A stretch of 64,000 bases of DNA from Nguyenibacter vanlangensis (lineage in GTDB: Bacteria; Pseudomonadota; Alphaproteobacteria; Acetobacterales; Acetobacteraceae): positions 2,399,501-2,463,500 of the forward strand of contig NZ_CP152276.1 in assembly GCF_038719015.1 (NCBI RefSeq), read 5' to 3'. The notes under the pieces were generated by a model. That model was given only the letters and a program-made list of their open reading frames with translations, made no database searches and was not told the DNA's origin. Below are positions 28,770 through 38,236 of the stretch, piece by piece. A program made the translations under genes and the position numbers. The number at the start of each line of letters is the position of its first letter. Within the stretch, counting starts at the first letter, position 1.

Positions 28770-31313
28770 TCAGAACTCCGTGCTGATCGTCCCGAACAAT
28801 TCGCGCACCGACCCACGCTCGAACGATTGGTAATCCCCCGTCACCGGGAAGCCGTTCTCACCCATCATCGCGATATATTTGGTGTTGTTCAGGTTGTAGA
28901 TGTTGAAATCGGCGGTCACATTCTTGAAGAACCGGAAATTGCCGAACTGGTACCGCACCCCGCCATTCACCAGCCAATAGCTGGGAATCCACGTATCGTT
29001 CAGGATCGAGAAATAACGCTTGGACAGGTAATTGGCATCGATATGCGCGGTAAACCCATGGAACGTATAGGACGCCATCGCCTTGTACATGAATTTCGGA
29101 TAGCCATCCATGACATTGCCATAAATGTCGTCGTAATTCCCGTTGCCATCCTGGATCTGGGTATGCGCGCCCCAGGTGAAATGGTTATAGCTGAACGAGT
29201 TATAGATCGTCAGCCCCCGAACCGGCGTCAGCGTGGCCGAGATGTCGGCCCCGTACATCGTCGCCACCCGCGTATCGACGACCGAGGTCAGCGGATTGTT
29301 CAGCGACCCGACCGAAGCCGACAGCAACCGGTGCGAGATATAGGTATAATACCCGTCCGTCGCCACGATAAGGTACGGCGAGGTGTAGCGATAGCCCAGC
29401 AGGAACGTCCAGTCGCGCTCCGGCGACAGGCTGTGCTGCAATCCCTTGAAGATCGACTGCCCCGTCACGGCCCATGGCGAGGTCGCGCCGCCGGTCGGCG
29501 CCACCGTGAAGGGGCGCATGTTCTCGGCGATATCGACATACAGGTCATGCTGCGGCCGCGGATGCCAGTCCAGGTTGACATGCGGCAAGAACCCGTTGGC
29601 CGAGGTCATGCTGCCGTTCGGCAGGTCCGCTGTGCCATAGACATCCGCATTGCCGTAATAGGCACCGCCCGACGTCGTCTGCAGCAGGGACTTGAACCCG
29701 TATTCCAGCGTCAGGGTCGGCATCAGGCGCCAGGTATCCATCACATGCGCCTGGAACGTATTGGTGCTCCACTGGAATCCATAGGCCTGGGCGAAGGCCG
29801 GACCATAGGTATCATAGGGCCCGATCGTCTCCAGCGGCAGCCCCTGGCCCAGAACCGGCTCGTTATACCAGTACTGCGCCTCGGCCTGGTTGTTGTTCTC
29901 GTACCAGAACCCGGCATTGATATGGTGCCGCGCCAGCGTGTAATCGAGCGCGGTAGTAAAGCCATAGCGTTCCTGCCGCGGCTGCCACACCTGCTCCGAC
30001 AGCGGCGCCCCGGTCGTCGATCCCATGAACGGATCGCCATAGGTCGTGTACTGGGTATCGCTATGGCCATAGAGCGTCGACAGCCAGCGCAGCCGCTCGT
30101 TCAGCGTGATGTCGAAATTCAGCCCGCCGACATAATCGATCGATTGCTGCCCGCCGTCATAATAGGCCACGCCCGCCCCCTCGGCGGTATTCTGCCATCC
30201 GTTCGGCACCTGGTTCGGTCCGCGCAGGGCAAAGGGCTGGCCGGTCGTGGGGTTGATCGTCCCCGCCCCGCCCGTGCAGCTCGCCGCCGGGCTCGACCCG
30301 GTGTCGCAGATCCAGTTCCATTGCGCGGCGGCATAGGCCCCGGCATAATTCGGATAGAACGCCCGCGTGCGCCAGCCGACATTCTGCAGGATATCCAGCG
30401 ACAGGTCCGGATAGTTCCAGGCCTGCGCGTTGCTCCAGTTGAAGAACGCGGTCATCGTGCCGCGCTGGCCCAGCGGCTGGATCAGCTTGGCGTCCACCCC
30501 CTGCTGGAAATCCGGGCTGGGCGAGCTGTATTTCTCTTCGTAATTGCGGTCATAGGCCACGAAGAACTTGGTGCCGGACGGGTTCAGGATCCCGCTGTCG
30601 AACCGGAAATAGCTATGCTCCATCTTATAGCTTCCGAACCCCTGGGTGATCTTCCCACCCATCTTGTCCGTCGGGTCGCGGGTCCAGAACTGCAGGGTCC
30701 CGCCCAGATTGGTGTTGGACGGCAATTGCACCGCGCCCGCGCCCTGCGACACCGATTCCCGCGCGATGTCGTCGGGAATCGCCGCATCGGCGACATTGAC
30801 GCCGTTCAGGTTGGAATAGGACTGGTCGTTCAGCGGAATCCCGTCCAGGGTCACGCCCAACTGGTCCATGAAGAACCCGCGGACATAGAGATTCGCCCCC
30901 CAGGTATCGATGCCCAGCGCGTCGGTCGAACTGTAATTGACCCCCGGCACCATCTGCAGCGAGCGCAGGATATTGGTGCCGGGCACCTGCTGCTCCATGA
31001 AGGCCCGCGCCACGACCGTGTCCGCATTGTGCGAGACGAAACGATGGCCCGTCACCGCGACATTTTCATCCGATCGGGCCTGCAGGCCCCCCGCGCCACC
31101 CCGCCGCCGCGCGCGTCCCCGCGTCCTGACCGGGGTCTGGGTCTGGCCCGGGGCCTGCTCCGCGGCGCCGGACGCGGCATGCTTCTTTCCGGCGGGCGCA
31201 TGGTGACGGTGCGCCGTGCCTGTCGCGCTGTCCGCCAGCGCGGCGCCGGGCACCGGTCCGAACGAGGTCGCAGCCATAAGAGTACATAAAAATACGTTAT
31301 GACGACACCGCAT
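28770..31313 (-). CDS. TonB-dependent outer-membrane receptor
   Basis: An 847-residue receptor with a signal peptide (to about residue 28), a His/Ala-rich linker, a plug domain (about 80-210, with ENVAVTGHRF, ILRSLQMVPGVNYSSTDALG and VRGFFMDQLGVTLDGIPLND), and a 22-strand barrel ending in EF. The C-terminal Phe is usual. Substrate is unknown. The nearest downstream gene is a P-loop kinase. It may take up an iron chelate, vitamin or oligosaccharide. Confidence 0.93.
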   Translation of the reverse strand: MRCRHNVFLCTLMAATSFGPVPGAALADSATGTAHRHHAPAGKKHAASGAAEQAPGQTQTPVRTRGRARRRGGAGGLQARSDENVAVTGHRFVSHNADTVVARAFMEQQVPGTNILRSLQMVPGVNYSSTDALGIDTWGANLYVRGFFMDQLGVTLDGIPLNDQSYSNLNGVNVADAAIPDDIARESVSQGAGAVQLPSNTNLGGTLQFWTRDPTDKMGGKITQGFGSYKMEHSYFRFDSGILNPSGTKFFVAYDRNYEEKYSSPSPDFQQGVDAKLIQPLGQRGTMTAFFNWSNAQAWNYPDLSLDILQNVGWRTRAFYPNYAGAYAAAQWNWICDTGSSPAASCTGGAGTINPTTGQPFALRGPNQVPNGWQNTAEGAGVAYYDGGQQSIDYVGGLNFDITLNERLRWLSTLYGHSDTQYTTYGDPFMGSTTGAPLSEQVWQPRQERYGFTTALDYTLARHHINAGFWYENNNQAEAQYWYNEPVLGQGLPLETIGPYDTYGPAFAQAYGFQWSTNTFQAHVMDTWRLMPTLTLEYGFKSLLQTTSGGAYYGNADVYGTADLPNGSMTSANGFLPHVNLDWHPRPQHDLYVDIAENMRPFTVAPTGGATSPWAVTGQSIFKGLQHSLSPERDWTFLLGYRYTSPYLIVATDGYYTYISHRLLSASVGSLNNPLTSVVDTRVATMYGADISATLTPVRGLTIYNSFSYNHFTWGAHTQIQDGNGNYDDIYGNVMDGYPKFMYKAMASYTFHGFTAHIDANYLSKRYFSILNDTWIPSYWLVNGGVRYQFGNFRFFKNVTADFNIYNLNNTKYIAMMGENGFPVTGDYQSFERGSVRELFGTISTEF

Positions 31314-31449
31314 TATTGACTCTCGTCCGGTTCATGGTCGTCAAAAGGATATCCGCTCCCCTCCGATCGTTCAATGTTTCGTTGCCGGTTCGATGTGGGG
31401 CAGCGCGTTTTCCGGTGCCTTTCGGGCACCGGTGCCCAATCCGCACCGG

Positions 31450-32142
31450 CTATCCGCGCCGCCGGCGCAGCACGTCGACCGAAATCCGCGCCGCATCCAG
31501 GATATGCCGCCGCGTCAGCGCCCCGATCCCCTCCGCGTCCCGGCTGCGACAGGCCGCCAGCAGCGCCAGGTGCTCGGCATCGGTCTCGGCCTTCCGCCCG
31601 GCGATCTCCAGATGCGCGCGGATATAACGATCGACCCGCCGATGCACGCCCTCGATCATCTCCAGCAGGCGCGGCCGGCCGCAGGCCGCATAGATCGCGC
31701 CATGGAACGCCCAGTTCAGCGGACCCGACCGCGCCATGCCATCCGGCGCGTCGCTGGTTCCGGCGACGAACGCCTCATACGCGTCCTCGACCCGCGCCAG
31801 GTCGACCCGCGTCATCCGCCGTACCGACTGCGTCGCCGCCATCTCCTCCAGCGACGCACGGATCTCGGAAAAATCGATGATGTCCTCTTCCGACAGGCCG
31901 ATCACCGTGGCGCCGCGATTCTGCTGGAACGCCACCAGCCCCTCGACTTCCAGTTGCTTCAGCGCCTCGCGCACCGGAATGGTGCTCACCCCGAACGCGC
32001 CGGCCAGCTCCGACTGCCGCAGGGACTGCCCGTCGGCCAGGTGCCCATCCAGGATCGCCTGGCGCAGCGCATTGCCCACCCATTCCGAAGCCAGGCCCCG
32101 CGGCTCCTCCGTAGCACGGATGAACAGGCTCTCCGGCAACAT
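31450..32142 (-). CDS. GntR-family regulator with FCD domain
   Basis: A 230-residue regulator. The winged helix is at about residues 15-80 (ALRQAILDGHLADGQSLRQS, then LAGAFGVSTIPVREALKQLE and GLVAFQQNRGATV). The FCD ligand domain follows (SEIRASLEEMAAT... DLARVEDAYEAF... FHGAIYAACG... HLALLAACRSRD), with Asp/His positions for metal. The start at 32142 has GGGAGAAGATC upstream; a longer frame to 32220 lacks support. It is divergent from putA, so it may control proline breakdown. Confidence 0.9.
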   Translation of the reverse strand: MLPESLFIRATEEPRGLASEWVGNALRQAILDGHLADGQSLRQSELAGAFGVSTIPVREALKQLEVEGLVAFQQNRGATVIGLSEEDIIDFSEIRASLEEMAATQSVRRMTRVDLARVEDAYEAFVAGTSDAPDGMARSGPLNWAFHGAIYAACGRPRLLEMIEGVHRRVDRYIRAHLEIAGRKAETDAEHLALLAACRSRDAEGIGALTRRHILDAARISVDVLRRRRG

Positions 32143-32240
32143 GATCTTCTCCCTCCCGCTCTGATCGCCCCCCAAACTCGCCCTCCGCCCGGCCCGATGC
32201 AAGATCACCCTGTCACGCACCCATCATAATCACGCACAAA

Positions 32241-32271
32241 ATCATATACGCACTTGCGAATCATATATGAT
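32241..32271. promoter_or_regulatory. Operator-like repeat between gntR and putA
   Basis: ATCATATATGAT (32260-32271) is a 12-bp perfect palindrome. An ATCATATA half-site lies at 32241-32248, 19 bases before the same word in the palindrome. It lies between the divergent gntR (start 32142) and putA (start 32334), a normal place for a GntR-family operator. Confidence 0.6.
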
Positions 32272-32333
32272 CTGTTAAGCAGCGGGAACGATCCCTTCAC
32301 CTCCCCCCTTCAGCAGCCAAGCCGCGCCCCGCC

Positions 32334-35300
32334 ATGACCCAGCCCGTCCCGGACCCGTCCTCCTTCCCGCCCCCGACCGCGGCGCTGGCCGCCGCCCTGC
32401 CGACACGCGATCCCCTGCGCGCGCGTATCGCCGCCGCCATCCGCCAGGCCGAGCCGGACTGCGTCGCGGCCCTGATCGACGACGCCACCCTGTCGCCGGA
32501 ACAGGCGGCCCGGGCCGACGCCACCGCCCGAACCCTGGCCCAGGCCCTGCGCACCGGCCGCCGCCCGGGCGGTGTCGAGGCCCTGGTCCAGGAATTCTCC
32601 CTCTCCTCGCAGGAAGGCGTGGCGCTGATGTGCCTGGCCGAGGCTTTGCTGCGCATCCCCGACGACGCCACCCGCGACGCGCTGATCCGCGACCGGATCG
32701 GCGGCGGCGACTGGCTGGCCCATGTCGGGCGCGGCCGCCCGCTCTTCGTCAACGCGGCGGCCTGGGGGCTGGTGATCACCGGCCGGCTGGTCGGGCCGGA
32801 ACGCTGGCACGGGCTGGCCGGCGCGCTCCGCCGCCTGCTCGCGCGCGGCGGCGAACCGCTGATCCGCCGCGCCGTCGACGTCGCCATACGCATGATGGGC
32901 GAACAATTCGTCTGCGGCGAGACGATCGACGCCGCCCTGCGCGCCAGCCGCGCGCGCCATGACCGCGGCTTCCGCTATTCCTTCGACATGCTGGGCGAGG
33001 CCGCGCTGACCGAAGCCGACGCCGGCCGCTATTTCCGCGACTACGAAACCGCCCTGCACGCCATCGGCCGATCGGCGCAAAACGCGACCGCACGCGATAT
33101 CCTTGACCGCGACGGCCTGTCCATCAAGCTCTCGGCCCTCCATCCCCGCTACGCGCGCGCCCAGCGCGACCGGGTGATGGCCGAACTGCTGCCCCGGCTG
33201 CTGCACCTGGCCCGCCTGGCCCGCCGCTACGATATCGGCCTGAACATCGACGCCGAGGAAAGCGAAAGGCTGGACCTGTCGCTCGACCTGCTCGACGCCC
33301 TCTGCGCCGATCCCGGCCTCGCGGGCTGGAACGGCATCGGCTTCGTGGTCCAGGCCTACGGCAAGCGCGCGCCCGCGGTGCTGGACTGGATCATCGCCCT
33401 CGCCCGGCGCACCGGCCGCCGCATCATGGTCCGGCTGGTCAAGGGCGCCTATTGGGACAGCGAAATCAAGAAGGCCCAGGTCGACGGCCTGGCGGACTTC
33501 CCCGTCTATACCCGCAAGTGCCACACCGACATCAGCTACCTCGCCTGCGCGCGGAAAATGCTGGCGGCGGGCGACGCGCTGTTCCCGCAATTCGCCACCC
33601 ATAATGCCCGCACCGTCGCCAGCATCCATGCCATGGCCGGCGACGGCTTCCGGCACGGCGACTACGAATTCCAATGCCTGCACGGCATGGGCGAATCCCT
33701 CTACGACCACGTCGTGGGCGCCGCGAACCTCGATCGCCCCTGCCGCATCTACGCGCCGGTCGGCTCGCACGAGACCCTGCTGGCCTATCTGGTGCGCCGC
33801 CTGCTGGAAAACGGCGCCAATTCCTCCTTCGTCAACCAGATCGGCGACGCCGCCATCCCGCTGGACCGGCTGGTGGCCGACCCGGTCGCCACCGCCCGCG
33901 CGCTGGCCGCCGCCGACGGGCTGCCGCTCGGCGCGCCGCATCCCGGCATCGCCTGCCCGCCCGCCCTGTTCGGCACGGCGCGGCGCAATTCGGCAGGCGT
34001 GGACCTGGCCGACGAACCCACTCTCGCCGCCCTGGCCCGGGGCATGGCGGACGGCCCGCAAAGCTGGCACGCCGCCCCGATCCTCGCCACCCCGATCCTC
34101 GCCGACGGCGGCGCGACGTCGGCCGCGCCCCCCGAACCCGTCCCCAACCCCGCCTGTCCCGACGACAGTCCCGGCACGGTCCGCGCCGCGACGCCCGGCC
34201 TGGCGCCCCACGCGGTCGATTGCGCGCTGGCCGCCCTGCCGGACTGGTCCGCCCGCCCCCCCTCGTCGCGCGCCGCCTGCCTCGAACGCGCCGCCGCCCT
34301 GCTGGAATCCCGTCAGGCCGAACTGATCGGCCTGACGGTGCGCGAGGCCGGAAAATCCTATCCCAACGCCGTGGCCGAACTGCGCGAAGCCGTGGATTTC
34401 CTGCGCTACTACGCGGCCGGAATCCGCGATTTCGACAATGCGACCCACCGGCCGCTGGGCGTGGCGGTGTGCATCAGCCCCTGGAACTTCCCGCTCGCCA
34501 TCTTCATGGGCCAGGTATCGGCGGCGCTGGCCGCCGGCAACGTGGTGCTGGCCAAGCCGGCCGAGGAAACGCCGCTGATCGCCGCCTGCGCGGTGCAGAT
34601 CCTGCACCAGGCCGGCATCCCCGCCGGCGCGCTGCAATTCCTGCCCGGCACGGGCGAAATCGGCGCGGCCCTGGTCGCCGACCGCCGCATCGGCGCGGTG
34701 ATGTTCACCGGCTCGACCGAGGTCGCGCGCCTGATCGCCGCCCAACTGGCCGGCCGCACCGGCGCCAACGGGCAACCCGTGCCGCTGGTCGCCGAAACCG
34801 GCGGCCAGAACGCGATGATCGTCGATTCCTCGGCCCTGGCCGAACAGGTGGTCACCGACGTCATCGCCTCGGCCTTCGACAGCGCCGGCCAGCGCTGCTC
34901 GGCGCTGCGCGTCCTCTGCCTGCAGGACGACTGCGCCGATCGCGTGCTCGCCATGCTGCGCGGCGCGATGCAGGAGCTGCATGTCGGCGACCCGGCGAAG
35001 CTGCACACCGATATCGGCCCCGTCATCACCGAACGGGCCCGCGCCGGCATCGCGGCGCACATCGCGCGCATGCGCGAAAACGGGGCGCGCATCTTCGCAC
35101 CCGCCATCCCCGACGCGGTCCCGGGCGGCCACTTCCTGCCCCCCACCCTGATCGAAATCGACGATATCGCCGAAATCGGGCGCGAGGTCTTCGGGCCCGT
35201 TCTGCACGTGCTGCGCTGGCGCCGCCAGGATCTCGACCGGCTGATCGACGCGATCAACGCCACCGGCTACGGCCTGACCTTCGGCCTGCACACCCGCATC

Positions 35301-36029
35301 GCCGAGACGATCGACCATGTTACCGGACGGATCGCGGCGGGCAATCTCTATGTCAACCGCAACACGATCGGCGCGGTGGTCGGCGTGCAGCCCTTCGGCG
35401 GGCGCGGCCTGTCCGGCACGGGCCCCAAGGCCGGCGGCCCGCTGACCCTGCGCCGCCTGCTCGCCGCCTGCCCCCCTTTCATCCCGCCCACGCCCCCCGA
35501 AGGCACGCCGGTCGACGCCCGCCCCGACATCCTCCCCGGCCCGACCCTGCACGGGCTGCAAATCCCCATGCCCGGCCCGGTGGGCGAGACCAATCTCTGG
35601 TCGCTCCATCCGCGCGGCACGGTGCTGTGCGTGGCGGATACGCTGGCCGCTGCCCACCGCGCTACCGGCCTGGCGCTGGCCGCGGGCAACACCGTGCTCC
35701 TGCTGGCACCCGCCGCCGCCTGGCCCCGCGATCTCCCGCCCAGCCTGCAAGCCCGCGTGCGCGCCGTGCCGGATCCCGACGCCCTGGCCACGCTGCTCGG
35801 CACACCAGGCTCCACCCTCCCCGCCCTCATCCTGGCCGAGCCCGGCAGCCCCACTCTTCCGGACGCCCTGGCGACCCTGAACCGCCTCGGCGGCGACAGC
35901 GGCCCGATCGTCACCATCCATACCCTGACGCCGGACGGCCCCCTGCCCGAATGGCTGCTGGAAGAACGGCTGCTCAGCATCAACACCGCCGCCGCCGGCG
36001 GCAACGCCTCGCTCATGACGCTGAGCTAG
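32334..36029 (+). CDS. putA: Bifunctional proline dehydrogenase / P5C dehydrogenase
   Basis: Converts proline to glutamate in two steps: FAD-dependent proline dehydrogenase, then NAD-dependent pyrroline-5-carboxylate dehydrogenase. The 1231-residue protein has the PRODH barrel at about 160-530 (YSFDMLGEAALTEADAGRYF, KLSALHPRY, GLNIDAEESERL, KGAYWDSEIKKAQ). The aldehyde-dehydrogenase part is at about 620-1050, with the catalytic Glu in VAETGGQNAM and the nucleophile Cys in AGQRCSALR. A C-terminal tail follows. The N-terminal ribbon-helix-helix of trifunctional PutA is absent, so regulation is probably by the divergent GntR. GC content is high, as in core genes. Confidence 0.96.
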   Translation: MTQPVPDPSSFPPPTAALAAALPTRDPLRARIAAAIRQAEPDCVAALIDDATLSPEQAARADATARTLAQALRTGRRPGGVEALVQEFSLSSQEGVALMCLAEALLRIPDDATRDALIRDRIGGGDWLAHVGRGRPLFVNAAAWGLVITGRLVGPERWHGLAGALRRLLARGGEPLIRRAVDVAIRMMGEQFVCGETIDAALRASRARHDRGFRYSFDMLGEAALTEADAGRYFRDYETALHAIGRSAQNATARDILDRDGLSIKLSALHPRYARAQRDRVMAELLPRLLHLARLARRYDIGLNIDAEESERLDLSLDLLDALCADPGLAGWNGIGFVVQAYGKRAPAVLDWIIALARRTGRRIMVRLVKGAYWDSEIKKAQVDGLADFPVYTRKCHTDISYLACARKMLAAGDALFPQFATHNARTVASIHAMAGDGFRHGDYEFQCLHGMGESLYDHVVGAANLDRPCRIYAPVGSHETLLAYLVRRLLENGANSSFVNQIGDAAIPLDRLVADPVATARALAAADGLPLGAPHPGIACPPALFGTARRNSAGVDLADEPTLAALARGMADGPQSWHAAPILATPILADGGATSAAPPEPVPNPACPDDSPGTVRAATPGLAPHAVDCALAALPDWSARPPSSRAACLERAAALLESRQAELIGLTVREAGKSYPNAVAELREAVDFLRYYAAGIRDFDNATHRPLGVAVCISPWNFPLAIFMGQVSAALAAGNVVLAKPAEETPLIAACAVQILHQAGIPAGALQFLPGTGEIGAALVADRRIGAVMFTGSTEVARLIAAQLAGRTGANGQPVPLVAETGGQNAMIVDSSALAEQVVTDVIASAFDSAGQRCSALRVLCLQDDCADRVLAMLRGAMQELHVGDPAKLHTDIGPVITERARAGIAAHIARMRENGARIFAPAIPDAVPGGHFLPPTLIEIDDIAEIGREVFGPVLHVLRWRRQDLDRLIDAINATGYGLTFGLHTRIAETIDHVTGRIAAGNLYVNRNTIGAVVGVQPFGGRGLSGTGPKAGGPLTLRRLLAACPPFIPPTPPEGTPVDARPDILPGPTLHGLQIPMPGPVGETNLWSLHPRGTVLCVADTLAAAHRATGLALAAGNTVLLLAPAAAWPRDLPPSLQARVRAVPDPDALATLLGTPGSTLPALILAEPGSPTLPDALATLNRLGGDSGPIVTIHTLTPDGPLPEWLLEERLLSINTAAAGGNASLMTLS

Positions 36030-36147
36030 TGTCCTGCCCGAGAAATTCTTATGAGAATTTCTCGGATCAGCAGGCCACTAAAATATTGATTCTAGTGTCT
36101 TTTCGATTCCGAAATTCGCTTGCGAATTTCGGAATCGGGACACTAGA
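36028..36147 (+). repeat. Two nested palindromes after putA
   Basis: First: a 12-bp stem CCGAGAAATTCT/AGAATTTCTCGG (36039-36066, loop TATG), enclosed by TAGTG/CACTA and CCTGC/GCAGG outer pairs. Second: a 14-bp stem GATTCCGAAATTCG/CGAATTTCGGAATC (36106-36137, loop CTTG), enclosed by CTAGTGTC (36093-36100) and GACACTAG (36140-36147). They follow the putA stop directly and adjoin hairpin repeat P2. They share the outer-plus-inner-stem design with that family. Confidence 0.8.
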
Positions 36148-36255
36148 GCAGATCCCGTTCAAACGGACTCGTTTGAACGGGTGAAGATGCTCGATGAAAT
36201 AACAACCTGGAGCAGATCCTCACGCAAACCCGTGAACGGAATGGAGGATTTTTTA
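36145..36255 (+). repeat. Structured hairpin repeat, copy P2
   Basis: The first hairpin is identical to P1 in the stem (CCCGTTCAAACG, loop GACT) with outer arms GAGCA/TGCTC (36147-36193). After GATGAAATAACAAC the second hairpin has different arms, ATCCTC (36217-36222) and GAGGAT (36245-36250), followed by TTTTTT like a terminator. It lies before the secreted cupin gene. Confidence 0.82.
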
Positions 36256-36316
36256 ACCTGCGGCCCCTCCCCGCTCAGGCACCATCGTGGGCACCATCGC
36301 GTCCAGGAGGTCCCAC

Positions 36317-36793
36317 ATGACAGCACGCACCCGCATGGCCATGCGCGCCCTGCCATTCGCCCTACTATTCGCCCTACCATTCGCCATGACATCCCTGGCC
36401 GCCCCGGCCCACGCCCAGACGGTGGCCACCGGCCATCGCGACATCCTGCTGCAGGCCGATCATTCCTGGAACGGCACCGCCTACACCCATTACCCGACGA
36501 CACGGCCGCAACTGACGATGATCCGCCTGATCATCCCGCCGCACACCGCCCTGCCCTGGCACGAACATCCGGTTCCCAATGCCGGCTACGTGCTCGAAGG
36601 CCAACTGACCATCACTGACCGCGAAACCGGAAAATCCCGGATATTCCATACCGGGGAATCCTTTGCCGAATCCGTGAACGACGTCCATCGCGGCGCGTCC
36701 GGCGACACACGCACGGTGCTGCTCATCACGTATTCCGGCACCCCCGGCACCCCGACCTCGATCCCGGCAAAGGGCGAGAAACCGGAATATTGA
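36317..36793 (+). CDS. Secreted cupin-domain protein
   Basis: A 158-residue exported protein with a signal peptide (ALLFALPFAMTSLAAPAHA, cut near residue 33). The cupin motif is PPHTALPWHEHPVPNAGYVLEG (two His and a Glu-type position), followed by HTGESFAESVNDVHRG with the fourth-ligand His. A perfect AGGAGG ribosome site lies before the ATG at 36317. It is periplasmic; activity unknown. A small lipoprotein gene converges from the other side. Confidence 0.88.
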   Translation: MTARTRMAMRALPFALLFALPFAMTSLAAPAHAQTVATGHRDILLQADHSWNGTAYTHYPTTRPQLTMIRLIIPPHTALPWHEHPVPNAGYVLEGQLTITDRETGKSRIFHTGESFAESVNDVHRGASGDTRTVLLITYSGTPGTPTSIPAKGEKPEY

Positions 36794-36846
36794 CGCCCCG
36801 TCCGGCGGACATGCGCTCCACCCGCCGGCTCCCGCTCGCCGGTCAT

Positions 36847-37248
36847 TTACCGTTCCGGCTGGACGAAATGCGCCGGATGGCCGCCGCCCCCATGGGCCAT
36901 CCCAGCATGGGCCGCCCCTCCATGGACCATATCGCCATGGACCATATCACCATGGGTCATGCCACCGTGCATGAAGGGACGTCCCACCATGCCACGATGT
37001 TCGAACCGTTCGAACCGCTCATGCTCGCGCGGCACGATGACCACGAACGGCCCGGAACCATAAGGCCAATACCCGTAAGAATAGTACCCGTACGGCCAGT
37101 ACCCGTACGACCAATATCCCGGCACCCCCTCATAAGTCGCTGCATCATAATTGTACCAGACCGTCTCCGGCCCATTCTCCGCACAGGCGGCCAAGCCGGC
37201 CATCAGCGCGAGGCACAGCGCCGCGCGCAAGGACCGCTTCTTCATCAT
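36847..37248 (-). CDS. Tyr/His/Met-rich small lipoprotein
   Basis: Lipobox GLAAC (about residue 22) after a basic start MMKKRSLRAALCLAL indicates lipid anchoring. The mature part has a Tyr/Trp/Gly-rich block (GYWSYGYWPYGYYSYGYWPYG) and a C-terminal block of repeated MxHGxM-like units (MVGRPFMHGGMTHGDMVHGD). The latter could bind metal such as copper; that is a guess from composition. I chose the Met at 37248 as start; an ATG at 37257 is 3 codons upstream. Confidence 0.72.
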   Translation of the reverse strand: MMKKRSLRAALCLALMAGLAACAENGPETVWYNYDAATYEGVPGYWSYGYWPYGYYSYGYWPYGSGPFVVIVPREHERFERFEHRGMVGRPFMHGGMTHGDMVHGDMVHGGAAHAGMAHGGGGHPAHFVQPER

Positions 37249-37311
37249 GCTTTCCAAAAAACGGGCATTCCCGATGCCCGAACCACCACCCTCAAGCCAC
37301 CGGGGCGTCCG

Positions 37312-37437
37312 CTAGCCCAGGAACAGCAACAGGATCACGCAGCCGATGGTAAACAGGATCAACAACGCCATGCCGACCTGATCGAGCATGGACGGCACCG
37401 CCCGCCGTTCCCATTTGAACGCGCGATGCGGCTCCAT
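37312..37437 (-). CDS. Small single-span membrane protein
   Basis: A 41-residue frame: MEPHRAFKWERRAVPSMLDQ, then a hydrophobic helix VGMALLILFTIGCVILLLFL. Codon use and the clean membrane segment support it, but no strong ribosome site was seen. Longer starts up to 37494 exist. It lies before the small lipoprotein on the same strand. Function unknown. Confidence 0.5.
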   Translation of the reverse strand: MEPHRAFKWERRAVPSMLDQVGMALLILFTIGCVILLLFLG

Positions 37438-37634
37438 AAGTTGCAACACGGCCAACCTCCCCAGCCCGAGATACGGCCGAGATGTAATCCACACCCCGCG
37501 CCGTTAAAGATCCGCCCCCCGGCATCACGCGAAAGAGACAAGAGAACCGCCGGGATTTCGAAAAACCCGAATGGAATCGCAACGTCGTTCACGCCGCGCT
37601 TGACACCGGCCACGGCGGCTGATGGCATCACGCC

Positions 37635-38147
37635 ATGATCGAAACATCCCGGCTGATCCTGCGCCCGCACCGCATCGCGGATTTCGAAGACTGGTACGCG
37701 ATGTTCCGCGACCGCGACCTGTTCCGCTTCATCTCCGCCCCGGCCCCCACGCGTGAGGACGCATGGAATCGCCTGCTGCGCTATGCCGGCCATTGGGCGT
37801 TGCTGGGCTACGGCCTGTTCGCGGTCACCGACCGCGCCGACGGCCGCTTCCTGGGCGAGGTCGGACTGGCCGATTTCCATCGCGGCCTCGGACCGGACTT
37901 CGACGGCGTACCCGAGGCCGCATGGATCATGACCCGCGCCACCCACGGGCGCGGCCTGGCGCAGGAAGCCGTCCGCGCCGCCCACGACTGGCTGGCGCGC
38001 ACCCACGCGCCGGCACGCACGGTCTGCCTCATCCAGCCCGACAATGCCCCATCCCTGCGCCTGGCCCAGCATCTCAGCTACCGGATCTTCGGCCGGACGA
38101 CCTATCGCGACGTGCCCTGCCTGATGCTGGATCGTCCCGGGCGCTGA
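37635..38147 (+). CDS. GNAT-family N-acetyltransferase (RimJ/RimL-like)
   Basis: A 170-residue acetyltransferase. It starts with the classic pattern IETSRLILRPHRIADFEDWY. The segment WIMTRATHGRGLAQEAVRAAHDW holds the acetyl-CoA loop (GRGLAQEA is the R/Q-x-x-G-x-G/A-type motif). LIQPDNAPSLRLAQHLSYR closes the fold. The substrate (protein N-terminus, amine or antibiotic) is unknown. Confidence 0.88.
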   Translation: MIETSRLILRPHRIADFEDWYAMFRDRDLFRFISAPAPTREDAWNRLLRYAGHWALLGYGLFAVTDRADGRFLGEVGLADFHRGLGPDFDGVPEAAWIMTRATHGRGLAQEAVRAAHDWLARTHAPARTVCLIQPDNAPSLRLAQHLSYRIFGRTTYRDVPCLMLDRPGR

Positions 38148-38236
38148 CCGCCCGACGCCTCCTCCGGCCGCCATGCAACCGCCATGCGCGCCGATGGTTA
38201 TGCCCCGACACGGCCGAGACCAAAAAGAAGGCGCAC

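Noticed and set aside
28737..31289. Plus-strand open frame of 850 codons opposite the TonB receptor
   Set aside because: Composition is that of an antisense shadow; the minus-strand receptor is well supported.
32310..35921. Minus-strand open frame of 1203 codons opposite putA
   Set aside because: putA is clear on the plus strand with both catalytic domains; the opposite frame is a high-GC shadow.
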